A DNA stretch of 34,893 bases from CAZCBD01 sp964496755 (GTDB lineage Bacteria > Bacteroidota > Ignavibacteria > Ignavibacteriales > Melioribacteraceae). Under the pieces are notes generated by a model. That model ran no database searches. It was not told the origin of the DNA and was given only the letters and a program-made list of their open reading frames with translations. How positions within the stretch are numbered: the stretch's first letter is position 1; every line of letters begins with the position of its first letter. Made by a program: the position numbers and the translations under genes. Positions 25,894-33,276 of this stretch are shown here, one piece after another. Location of the stretch: positions 1 through 34,893 of the forward strand of contig CAZCBD010000002.1 in the NCBI GenBank assembly GCA_964496755.1. The letters run 5' to 3'.

Positions 25894-27015
25894 ATGTCGA
25901 AAAGAGATTATTACGAAATACTTGGTGTTGAAAAAAATGCAAATCAGGAAGAACTAAAAAAGGCCTACAGAAAACTAGCAATGAAATATCATCCGGATAG
26001 AAACCCGGGCGATAAGGAAGCGGAAGAAAAATTTAAAGAAGCCGCAGAAGCATATGAAGTTCTGAAAGATGATCAAAAACGTGCTAAATATGATAAATTT
26101 GGTCATGACGGATTAAGAGGAGGCCAGGATTATCATACATATTCAAATTTCGAAGATATATTTTCGAACTTTTCCGACATTTTTGGCGGAGCTTTTGGTG
26201 GCAGTTCTATTTTTGACGATTTCTTTGGCGGAGGAAGATCTTCTCATTCAAGAAGTAGTGCCAAGCCAACAGGGGTTCCGGGAGCAGATTTAAAAATTAC
26301 TTTGAATTTAACTTTAGAAGAAATTGCAGAAGGAACCGTTAAAAAAGTAAAACTGAAGAAATATAAAAAATGTTCTTCATGTAACGGAACAGGTGCCCAT
26401 GATAATAATTCTTACAGCACCTGTCCGGTCTGTAACGGTGCCGGCCAAGTTAAGCAAGTTTCCAGATCACTTTTCGGACAATTTGTAAATATTACAGCCT
26501 GCACAAATTGTGGCGGCACGGGAAAAGTTATTTTGAAAAAATGTGCCTCCTGCAAAGGTGAAGGAAGAGTACATTCTGAATCTACAATTAAAATCAATGT
26601 TCCTGCAGGTGTTGTTGATAATAGTTACATGACTTTACACGGAGAAGGTCATGCAGGAAAACAAGGCGGTAGATCGGGAGATTTAATTGTAATCTTTCAC
26701 GAAAAGAAACATGAGTATTTTGTTCGCGAAGATGATGATGTTATTTATGAATTGGAAATAAGTTATCCCGAAGCCGTTTTAGGTACAAATGTAGAAATAC
26801 CTACTTTAACCGGTAGAGTAAAATTGAAAATTGATCCGGGTACGCAAGCCGGTAAATATTTAAAAATGACAGGCAAAGGAATTAAACATTTAAACAGACA
26901 CGGTGTTGGCAACCAATTGGTAAAAATAAATATTAAGGTGCCAAATAAAATTACTCAAAAGGAAAAAGAACTTTTAACTGAATTGCAAACACAACCAAAT
27001 ATTAAAGTAAAATAA
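25894..27015 (+). CDS. dnaJ: DnaJ, co-chaperone of DnaK
   Basis: The 373-residue protein has all type I DnaJ parts: a J domain (4-66) with the HPD motif at 33-35 in KYHPDRNPGD, a Gly/Phe-rich linker (about 88-115), and a zinc-finger region with four CxxCxGxG repeats (CSSCNGTG 160, CPVCNGAG 177, CTNCGGTG 203, CASCKGEG 217). The C-terminal substrate-binding domain carries INVPAGVVDNSYM and PTLTGRVKLKIDPGTQAGK. It delivers unfolded proteins to DnaK and stimulates its ATPase. It follows grpE by 40 bases and completes the hrcA-grpE-dnaJ group. Confidence 0.98.
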   Translation: MSKRDYYEILGVEKNANQEELKKAYRKLAMKYHPDRNPGDKEAEEKFKEAAEAYEVLKDDQKRAKYDKFGHDGLRGGQDYHTYSNFEDIFSNFSDIFGGAFGGSSIFDDFFGGGRSSHSRSSAKPTGVPGADLKITLNLTLEEIAEGTVKKVKLKKYKKCSSCNGTGAHDNNSYSTCPVCNGAGQVKQVSRSLFGQFVNITACTNCGGTGKVILKKCASCKGEGRVHSESTIKINVPAGVVDNSYMTLHGEGHAGKQGGRSGDLIVIFHEKKHEYFVREDDDVIYELEISYPEAVLGTNVEIPTLTGRVKLKIDPGTQAGKYLKMTGKGIKHLNRHGVGNQLVKINIKVPNKITQKEKELLTELQTQPNIKVK

Positions 27016-27036
27016 TAATCAACTAAAATATATTAA

Positions 27037-27053
27037 GCTTAAACAATTTAAGC
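27037..27053 (+). repeat. Perfect short hairpin between dnaJ and the ComEA-like gene
   Basis: GCTTAAA and TTTAAGC pair perfectly around a CAA loop, 22 bases after the dnaJ stop and 11 bases before the next ATG. No T run follows, so it is not a standard terminator. It could be an RNA processing or pausing site that separates expression of the heat-shock genes from those downstream. Confidence 0.35.
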
Positions 27054-27063
27054 ATATCGTAAT

Positions 27064-27576
27064 ATGAAAAATAAAATTGAAAAATTTAATTTCAATAAAA
27101 ATGAAATTCGTATTCTTATCATTTTATCCTTTGTTTTTGTTTGCTTATTATCTTTTTCTCTTTTTAATAAAACATATTCGATAAATTCAAGTTACAACTA
27201 TGCAAAAATCGACAGTCTGTACTATTCCAAAATTAGCCGAATTAATAACAATAAAGAATTTGAACATAAAAGAAATCTTTCGCTACATAAAGAAAAAAAT
27301 GTTGATAATGATCAAGAACTTTTAGATCTTAGGAATCGCAATATTAAAAATAACACCAATTCTAATGTTAAAAGTACTGTTACTAAAATAAATATTAATA
27401 AAGCCGGAATTAATCTACTAAAAAGTTTACCCGGAATTGGTGAAAAAACAGCAAAAAAAATTATTGAATTTAGAAAACAATTCGGTAACTTTAATAAGAT
27501 AGAAGAAATAAAAAAAGTAAACGGAATTGGAAACAAAAAATTTCAGAAATTAAAAATGTATATTATAATAAAATAA
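27064..27576 (+). CDS. ComEA-like helix-hairpin-helix protein, membrane-anchored
   Basis: This 170-residue protein has a short basic N-terminus, one transmembrane segment (about 16-35), a roughly 70-residue low-complexity Asn/Lys-rich linker and a C-terminal pair of helix-hairpin-helix motifs: INKAGINLLKSLPGIGEKTA (110-130) and VNGIGNKKFQKLKMYI (152-167). ComEA-type proteins bind double-stranded DNA non-specifically at the outer face of the inner membrane and pull it in during natural transformation; other membrane proteins also carry this domain. The frame is intact, and it is followed on the same strand by the two genes at 27601 and 28172. I consider ComEA-like the best name, but uptake of DNA is not shown. 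Confidence 0.87.
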   Translation: MKNKIEKFNFNKNEIRILIILSFVFVCLLSFSLFNKTYSINSSYNYAKIDSLYYSKISRINNNKEFEHKRNLSLHKEKNVDNDQELLDLRNRNIKNNTNSNVKSTVTKININKAGINLLKSLPGIGEKTAKKIIEFRKQFGNFNKIEEIKKVNGIGNKKFQKLKMYIIIK

Positions 27577-27600
27577 GAATCTTTTACCCGGAGGGACAAC

Positions 27601-28155
27601 ATGAAAAAAACCGAACCAATGTATATCCATATTATTCTTACAGTGGTTATCCTAGTTTTAGTTTATGTACTTGCTGAAGTTGCTTATTTCATACCGAAAG
27701 AAAAATTGGATAATGAAAATTATTGGACACAAGAATCGCATTTACGTATGAATAATATTCGCCAAGCTGAAATCTTATGGAAAAATAAGTTTAAAAAATT
27801 TACCGATAATCTTGACAGCTTAATTTTATTCATTAAAACCGATTCTACTGTTCTTGCTAAAATAAACGGTTATGATTCACTTTCAATGAAACCGACAAAT
27901 CCTTTTGATACTTTAACAAACGGTAGATTGGATTTTGATTCATTATTCTATTCCCCAAAATCTCATAAATTCTTTATATTAAAAGTTGACACTACGGTAA
28001 AAACCGATTCTACTTTTGATCATCGAGGAAGATTTAGAGGTATAGATACAACTATTATTATTGGCTCAAAATATTATTTAGCTTCACCCGATGGCTATGG
28101 AACAATTGGCGACTTGGAAAGAGATGCTTTAATTAATACTGCTTCGTGGGAATAA
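27601..28155 (+). CDS. Single-pass membrane protein of unknown function, pilin-like neighbourhood
   Basis: The 184-residue product has a hydrophobic N-terminal helix (about 9-31) and a periplasmic part of about 150 residues. After the helix comes a charged stretch with MNNIRQAEILWKNKFKKF and NLDSLILFIKTDS. From memory this resembles a group of Bacteroidota proteins with a similar N-terminal helix followed by an RxAQxAYxxxxGKYTxxxDxLxxFxK-type region, sometimes compared to minor pilins. There is no prepilin peptidase site (no GFTLIE-like motif), so it is not a standard pilin. The tail KYYLASPDGYGTIGDLERDA is distinctive but unassigned. A strong GGAGGG precedes the ATG. It lies 24 bases after the ComEA-like gene and 16 bases before the PilM-like gene, so the three are very probably co-transcribed. 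Function unknown. Confidence 0.78.
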   Translation: MKKTEPMYIHIILTVVILVLVYVLAEVAYFIPKEKLDNENYWTQESHLRMNNIRQAEILWKNKFKKFTDNLDSLILFIKTDSTVLAKINGYDSLSMKPTNPFDTLTNGRLDFDSLFYSPKSHKFFILKVDTTVKTDSTFDHRGRFRGIDTTIIIGSKYYLASPDGYGTIGDLERDALINTASWE

Positions 28156-28171
28156 ATAGGCAAAACAATAA

Positions 28172-29071
28172 GTGTCTTTATTTAAAGATCATATTGGTAT
28201 AAATTTAACTTCGGGCAAACTTCAAGTTGTTGAAGTTTGCCCCGAAGGTAATGATTTTTTTTTAAACGTTGTTGATGAAGAATTTTTTCAAGAATTCTTT
28301 TGCCCCAATTTAAAAGAAACCAAAGCGGTTTCTCTGCTTGAAACAGCTTTTCATGAATTGCAGCTTCGCAATAATTTTTCTTCAAATTTAGTTTCATTTT
28401 CTTTACCTAATAATTTCTTTAAAATTGTTTCTTTGCCTGTTGACGAAACATTAATGAGAAATGATTTGAAAGAAAATTTAATTTGGAATTTATCCATACT
28501 TTTCCCGCAAGAAAATTTTAATAACTATACTGTTCAAACAATTAAAGTTTCCGACCAAAATGCATTAATAGTAGTTACAATTAATATTAATATTTTAAAA
28601 ACTCTTCATAAATTTTGTGTCCGAAATAATTTAATATTAAAATATATCGACAATGCACATTTGGCAGCTAATTTAATTATTAAACCCGAAGCCAATTTGG
28701 GAAACAAAGAAACAGCGTTAAGCATTTATATTTCCGAGTCAAACTTTTCCGTCATCATATTTGATAAATCCAATATTTTTACCTTTCATTCAAAAAAAAT
28801 TACGGATTTTCAGAAATTAATTCCGGCAATTCAAGATTTTGTTTCTGAAAATATTAATTTTAAATTAAGTAAAATTTCAAAATCTTTTATTTGCGGTGAA
28901 AATATCTCGGATAGTTTAATTGAACAAATAGGCAATACTCTGAATATTATCCCGATTAAAATAAATCCTTTTCAAAAAATTAAATTTAAAAATCCGACTG
29001 AAAATAAATTTGTTGAACAGCAAAGTAATCTTTTTGTATCTGCTGCCGGAATTGCTTTTCGGATGGTTTAA
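28172..29071 (+). CDS. PilM-like actin-fold (ASKHA) protein, degenerate
   Basis: The start is GTG, giving MSLFKDHIGINLTSGKLQVVEV. PilM/T2SS-L-like proteins usually begin with a GLDIGSSSIK-type loop; here this reads GINLTSGKLQ, so the nucleotide-contacting Asp and Gly are replaced (N11, T13). The middle has SLPVDETLMRNDLKENLIW and LFPQENFNNYTVQ, like the PilM subdomain between its actin halves. The end shows NPFQKIKF (265-272) and SAAGIAFRM (290-298), matching the PilM NPF and AxGLALR region. PilM is a cytoplasmic actin-like ring protein that binds PilN in type IV pilus or type II secretion platforms; no pilN, pilO or ATPase gene is visible here. A different ASKHA family, such as the Bacteroidota DUF3822 proteins, is the main alternative. 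A hairpin terminator follows. Confidence 0.65.
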   Translation: MSLFKDHIGINLTSGKLQVVEVCPEGNDFFLNVVDEEFFQEFFCPNLKETKAVSLLETAFHELQLRNNFSSNLVSFSLPNNFFKIVSLPVDETLMRNDLKENLIWNLSILFPQENFNNYTVQTIKVSDQNALIVVTININILKTLHKFCVRNNLILKYIDNAHLAANLIIKPEANLGNKETALSIYISESNFSVIIFDKSNIFTFHSKKITDFQKLIPAIQDFVSENINFKLSKISKSFICGENISDSLIEQIGNTLNIIPIKINPFQKIKFKNPTENKFVEQQSNLFVSAAGIAFRMV

Positions 29072-29110
29072 TCAAACTTTTTAATTCCAAGTTGAATATT
29101 TTAAAACAAA

Positions 29111-29138
29111 AAAAGACTGCTTAAAAAAGCAGCCTTTA
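29111..29138. terminator. Bidirectional terminator between convergent genes
   Basis: An inverted repeat, AAAAGACTGCTT / AAGCAGCCTTT with one mismatch, is flanked by A and T tracts. It lies 39 bases after the PilM-like stop and 19 bases after the stop of the M16 gene on the opposite strand; the minus-strand reading ends in seven T residues. Confidence 0.75.
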
Positions 29139-29157
29139 AAATAAATTTAACTAAATA

Positions 29158-31221
29158 TTATTTGAAAATTGAATCGTCAACCCCTTTATTAATTTCCGCT
29201 TTTGTAGTAGTTAACTCAAAATTCATCATTCCATTTTGGTTAGATATTTTTGCGGGAATTTTATAACCGTCAACATCCATATATTCTTTAATCTCTACTG
29301 TAGTATTTTGCGGTCCTTGCGGAGTGCTAACTGATGTAACGGTTTTTAATAATAAACCGGTTTCAACATCATAAAACATTACAGTTAGAATTTTTTCCGT
29401 CGGAGCATATGATACTTTATAAGTATCTTTTCCGTTTACTTTTTCTGTTCCGAGCAACTTGTATTTATCAATATTGTTTTTCCATTTTAATTGAGCATAC
29501 ATATCAGCTTGTATTTTCATTTGTTCAAGCTGAGCTCCTTCAATGGGTTTTTCTTGGCCCATCATTGATACGGTTCCTTTTTCACCATCAAAAACACTTT
29601 TAATTACCATTGGTCCTGCAGTAATATTTGTAGCAATTTTATTAGGGGCTTTTTGAATAGTTTCAATTATCATTTTTTGCCCTTGAATTTCACCTTCCAT
29701 AACTACGGTTTTATCTTTGATATTTTTAATTTTTTCAACGCCACCCAATACTTTTATATATTTGTTCATAATCGATTCAATGGTTACATCCGAAGGTAAA
29801 GCTTTTAACGACGGATCGTATTCGTTACCTTTAAAATCGTAATAATGAATTTTTCCACTTGGACTAAATTGTTTCATTTTATCGGCAACCTCATCTGCCT
29901 TGCCTACAACAATTACCCAAGCTTTGTTTGGTGTAAAATATTTTCTTGCAATTTTCTTAATATCAGTTGAAGTTACTGAGTTTACTGCCTTCAAATAATT
30001 TTTGTAATAATCTTTCGGAAGATTATAAATAGCTATGTTTAATGCGAAACTTGCTATTGTTTGAGGACTTTCTAGGGAACGCGCAAATGAACCGATTATG
30101 TATTTCTTTGCTGCTTCTATTTCTTCGGTTGTTATACCGTCTTCACGAACCTTTTTCATTTCTTTTATAATTTCTGTAATTGAACTATCCGTAACAGCAT
30201 TTCTAACCTGACACCAAGCAGAAAAATCTCCAATTAATTCATCGGGCGAAAATGTTGAATAAGCACCGTAAGTATAGGCTTTATCTTCTCTCAAGTTCAT
30301 AAATAATCTGGCTGTTGCAGAACCACCGAAAGCATGATTTAGTATTTTCAACGGAAAATAATCTTTGTCTGATAGTTTTAATTTTATAGGATATGCAATT
30401 TTTACAACCGACTGAACTCCGGTCGGATTATCAATTATTGCTACTTTTCTAACCAAAGGTTTTCTTGGAAGTTTATATTTAAAAGTAGGCACTTCTTTTT
30501 TTTGCCATTTAGCAAAATACTTTTCAACCAATTCTTTTGCTTTGTCTACTGATATATCGCCAACTATTGCCATGTGTGCTACATTGGGTCTGAAATATTC
30601 ATCATAATATTTTTGGCACATTTCAATAGTAATTGAATTAACGGATTCTTCTGTTTTTATTTCTCCATAAGGATGATTTTTTCCGTAAATAAGAGCTTCA
30701 CTCACACTTTTCATAATTGAATTAGGATCAGTCTGAGCCATTTTTAAACCGGATAATTCCTGTTTTTTTATTTTATCTAATTCCTCGTTTTTAAAATCCG
30801 GATTTAATATCACATCTGAAAAAAGATTCATTATTTTATCAGTATATTTAGAAAGTCCGCCTGCACTACAAAAATTCGAAGATGTATTTATATAAGCTCC
30901 AATAAAATCGATTTCTTCATCCAGTTGATCTTTGGGTCTATTCTTAGTTCCTCTCCGAAGCAAATTTCCCATTGCACTAATATAACCTACATTTTCTTTT
31001 TCAAGAACGGGATCGGTTTTAAATACAAGACGAATATCAATTCTGGGTAATTTATGATTTTCAATAACATACACTTTTAAGCCGTTTTCCAATTGAAACG
31101 ATTGATAATCGGCAATTTTAACTTCAGGTGCCGGACCAGCTTCAGGTGCTTTTGTTCTATCAACTTGTGCAAATAAAAAAGAAGTTAGCATCAAAAGCAT
31201 TACTAAAATTTTATTTTTCAT
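29158..31221 (-). CDS. M16 family peptidase, non-catalytic partner subunit with extra C-terminal domain
   Basis: I place the start at the ATG at 31219-31221, because GGAG lies nine bases before it and the product then begins with a signal peptide (MKNKILVMLLMLTSFLFAQ); an ATG at 31236 lacks such a site. Two M16 halves cover about residues 35-470. Where active M16 peptidases have HFFEH, this protein reads SAMGN (82-86), so the zinc ligands and the catalytic Glu are gone. The second half keeps the LREDKAYTYG segment, whose Arg and Tyr complete the active site of a partner. Residues ~475-687 form a separate beta-rich domain with VVMEGEIQGQKMIIETIQKA that looks like a LolA/outer-membrane lipoprotein-sorting fold. 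It follows the HxxEH-containing M16 gene after 41 bases, and the two should form a periplasmic heterodimer. Confidence 0.92.
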   Translation of the reverse strand: MKNKILVMLLMLTSFLFAQVDRTKAPEAGPAPEVKIADYQSFQLENGLKVYVIENHKLPRIDIRLVFKTDPVLEKENVGYISAMGNLLRRGTKNRPKDQLDEEIDFIGAYINTSSNFCSAGGLSKYTDKIMNLFSDVILNPDFKNEELDKIKKQELSGLKMAQTDPNSIMKSVSEALIYGKNHPYGEIKTEESVNSITIEMCQKYYDEYFRPNVAHMAIVGDISVDKAKELVEKYFAKWQKKEVPTFKYKLPRKPLVRKVAIIDNPTGVQSVVKIAYPIKLKLSDKDYFPLKILNHAFGGSATARLFMNLREDKAYTYGAYSTFSPDELIGDFSAWCQVRNAVTDSSITEIIKEMKKVREDGITTEEIEAAKKYIIGSFARSLESPQTIASFALNIAIYNLPKDYYKNYLKAVNSVTSTDIKKIARKYFTPNKAWVIVVGKADEVADKMKQFSPSGKIHYYDFKGNEYDPSLKALPSDVTIESIMNKYIKVLGGVEKIKNIKDKTVVMEGEIQGQKMIIETIQKAPNKIATNITAGPMVIKSVFDGEKGTVSMMGQEKPIEGAQLEQMKIQADMYAQLKWKNNIDKYKLLGTEKVNGKDTYKVSYAPTEKILTVMFYDVETGLLLKTVTSVSTPQGPQNTTVEIKEYMDVDGYKIPAKISNQNGMMNFELTTTKAEINKGVDDSIFK

Positions 31222-31262
31222 TTTATTAAACTCCATTTTATATCAAAATTTTCAACATTAAA

Positions 31263-32684
31263 CTATTTATTATCCAAATTTTTATTATCCGCAGGTTTTT
31301 GGGATTTCGGTAAATAGTAAAGTACCGTTCTGTTCTCTTTTGTAAGATACTGCTTTGCTACTCTTTGAATATCCTCTTTTGTTACATTCAAATAATTTTC
31401 CAGATCAGTGTTAATTAAATTCGTATTACCGAACAATGTGTAATAAGTAGCCAATTCTTGCGCAATGGAAGAAACGGAACTGTTTTTGCTCAGAAATTTA
31501 TTTTCAATTTGATTTCTTAATTTTTGAAATTCTTTGTCGCTAATTAATTCATTTTTAACTTTTTCCACTTCAATATCAATTTCTTTTTCTAAATCTTCAG
31601 GTTTAACTCCCATATTTGCAATTGCATAAGTTATAAACAAACCCGGATCTTCAAGCGGTAAGGGAATTGCCGCAGCACCTACGGCCAATTGTTTTTTGTC
31701 AACAATTTGCTTTTGTATTCTGGAACTGTTTCCACCGGAAAGAAGTGTACTTAACATCTGAAATGCATAATAATCTTTTTCACCCTGAGCAGGCATATGA
31801 TAAGCCTGAATTACGGCAGGAAGCTGAATATTATCATAAACTATGTCTCTTATTTCTTCTGTTTGTTTCGGTTCAACTATATCTTTTAATTCAACTTCTT
31901 CTTTTTGTTTAATGCCCATTTTGGCAAATCTTTTAGCCACAGATTTTGCATTCGGTCTGTAAATGTGTTTTGTTCCGCGCGGAATTTCTCCAAAATATTT
32001 TTCTATTTCTTTTTTTGCCTCTTCAATTTCAAAATCCCCGGCCAAAACCAAACATGCATTATTCGGTACATAATAAGTTTTATAAAAATCCATGAATTCG
32101 CTTAATGTAGCTTGATCTATATATTGAGCTGAACCTATCGGAATCCATCTGTAAGGGTGTACTTTGTATGCGTGCGAAAATATTTGTTCTAGAATAGAAC
32201 CGTAAGGTCTATTTTCCAATGTTTGTTTTCTTTCTTCTTTTACTACTTTTCTCTGAGTTTCAACGCCAATACTATCTACTTTCAAATGCATCATTCTTTC
32301 TGATTCCAACCATAAACCCAAATCAAACTGATTGGAGGGTAAAATTTCATAGTAATAAGTGAAATCAAAAGATGTGAATGCATTGTTTGTTCCACCATTA
32401 TTTGTTACATATTTGAAATACTCTCCACGATCAATATTATCGGAACCTTCAAACATCAAATGTTCGAAAAAGTGTGCAAAGCCGGTTCTATTTGGTTGTT
32501 CGTTTTTTGAACCTACATGATATAGAACAGAAAAGTTTACAATTGGAGTTGAATTATCTTGATGTAAAATAACATGTAATCCATTTTCCAAATCATATTC
32601 TACGAAATCAATTCTTTTCCCTTGCCCAAAATTAACTGAAATAAAAAAGAGCAATAAAAAAAACAATGTGAAAATTCTTTTCAT
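31263..32684 (-). CDS. M16 family zinc peptidase, catalytic subunit
   Basis: The 473-residue protein has a Sec signal (MKRIFTLFFLLLFFISVNFG) and two M16 domain halves. The inverted zinc motif is HFFEH (H71, E74, H75) in RTGFAHFFEHLMFEGSDN, and the distal ligand is E151 in VVKEERKQTLENRPYG. The second half, SGGNSSRIQKQIVDKKQLAVG, lacks the Arg and Tyr that finish the active site in single-chain enzymes; those are found in the downstream partner. This division of labour is known for bacterial M16B heterodimers and for the mitochondrial processing peptidase. Located in the periplasm, it likely degrades peptides. It is the first gene of the pair, divergent from the RlpA-like gene. Confidence 0.94.
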   Translation of the reverse strand: MKRIFTLFFLLLFFISVNFGQGKRIDFVEYDLENGLHVILHQDNSTPIVNFSVLYHVGSKNEQPNRTGFAHFFEHLMFEGSDNIDRGEYFKYVTNNGGTNNAFTSFDFTYYYEILPSNQFDLGLWLESERMMHLKVDSIGVETQRKVVKEERKQTLENRPYGSILEQIFSHAYKVHPYRWIPIGSAQYIDQATLSEFMDFYKTYYVPNNACLVLAGDFEIEEAKKEIEKYFGEIPRGTKHIYRPNAKSVAKRFAKMGIKQKEEVELKDIVEPKQTEEIRDIVYDNIQLPAVIQAYHMPAQGEKDYYAFQMLSTLLSGGNSSRIQKQIVDKKQLAVGAAAIPLPLEDPGLFITYAIANMGVKPEDLEKEIDIEVEKVKNELISDKEFQKLRNQIENKFLSKNSSVSSIAQELATYYTLFGNTNLINTDLENYLNVTKEDIQRVAKQYLTKENRTVLYYLPKSQKPADNKNLDNK

Positions 32685-32790
32685 AATTTTTCCTTATTTG
32701 TTTGCTTAATTAATTTATTAAATAATAAAAGTTTTGTTTACATTTGTTATATTTTTAAATGCATACTAAATTGACGCTAAATTATTCATA

Positions 32791-33276
32791 TTGTTACAAA
32801 ATTATTTAAAAATATTGCCATTATTAATTATTACGTTTGGATGCCTTCCAGCCCCTAAGTTTTTCGTAAAACCCGATAATAAACAATCAACCAAATTAGA
32901 AACACAAAAAAATAATAATTATTTAAAATTAAAGCCAATAAAATCCGTAGTTGGAATGGCTTCTTTTTATGCAGAACAATTTCATGGTAGAATAACATTT
33001 AACGGCGAAGTTTATGATATGTACGGTTTAACGGCAGCACATCCAACTTATCCTATGAATACCATTATTAGAGTAACAAATTTGAAAAACGGAAAAAAAA
33101 CAATTATTAGAATTAATGACCGAATGCCTTATCGTTCCGATAGAATTATAGATTTATCTTTTGGCACTGCAAAAGCATTAGGGATGATACCCCGTGGCAT
33201 ACAGCAGGTAAGATTGGATATCCTGAAATGGGGAAATAATTCAAGATTTAATAATTTAATTTTAAAGGAAAAGTAA
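32791..33276 (+). CDS. rlpA: RlpA-like double-psi beta-barrel protein, predicted lipoprotein
   Basis: The mature domain is the RlpA double-psi barrel: VGMASFYAEQFHGRITFNGE (54-73), YDMYGLTAAHPTYPMNTIIR, IRINDRMPY and RIIDLSFGTAKALGM. RlpA family proteins cleave stem-peptide-free (naked) glycan strands at division septa in some species, while others are structural lipoproteins. This copy is short (161 aa) and has no SPOR domain. The start I use is a TTG at 32791; the preceding in-frame stop at 32767 leaves few choices, and the resulting signal LPLLIITFGC with C18 is an imperfect lipobox. The N-terminus is therefore the least certain part. The stop codon is directly followed by the GTG of the MATE gene. 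Confidence 0.88.
   Translation: MLQNYLKILPLLIITFGCLPAPKFFVKPDNKQSTKLETQKNNNYLKLKPIKSVVGMASFYAEQFHGRITFNGEVYDMYGLTAAHPTYPMNTIIRVTNLKNGKKTIIRINDRMPYRSDRIIDLSFGTAKALGMIPRGIQQVRLDILKWGNNSRFNNLILKEK

Noticed and set aside
27601..28155. Type IV pilin
   Set aside because: No prepilin peptidase cleavage motif (GFTLIE-like) precedes the hydrophobic helix.
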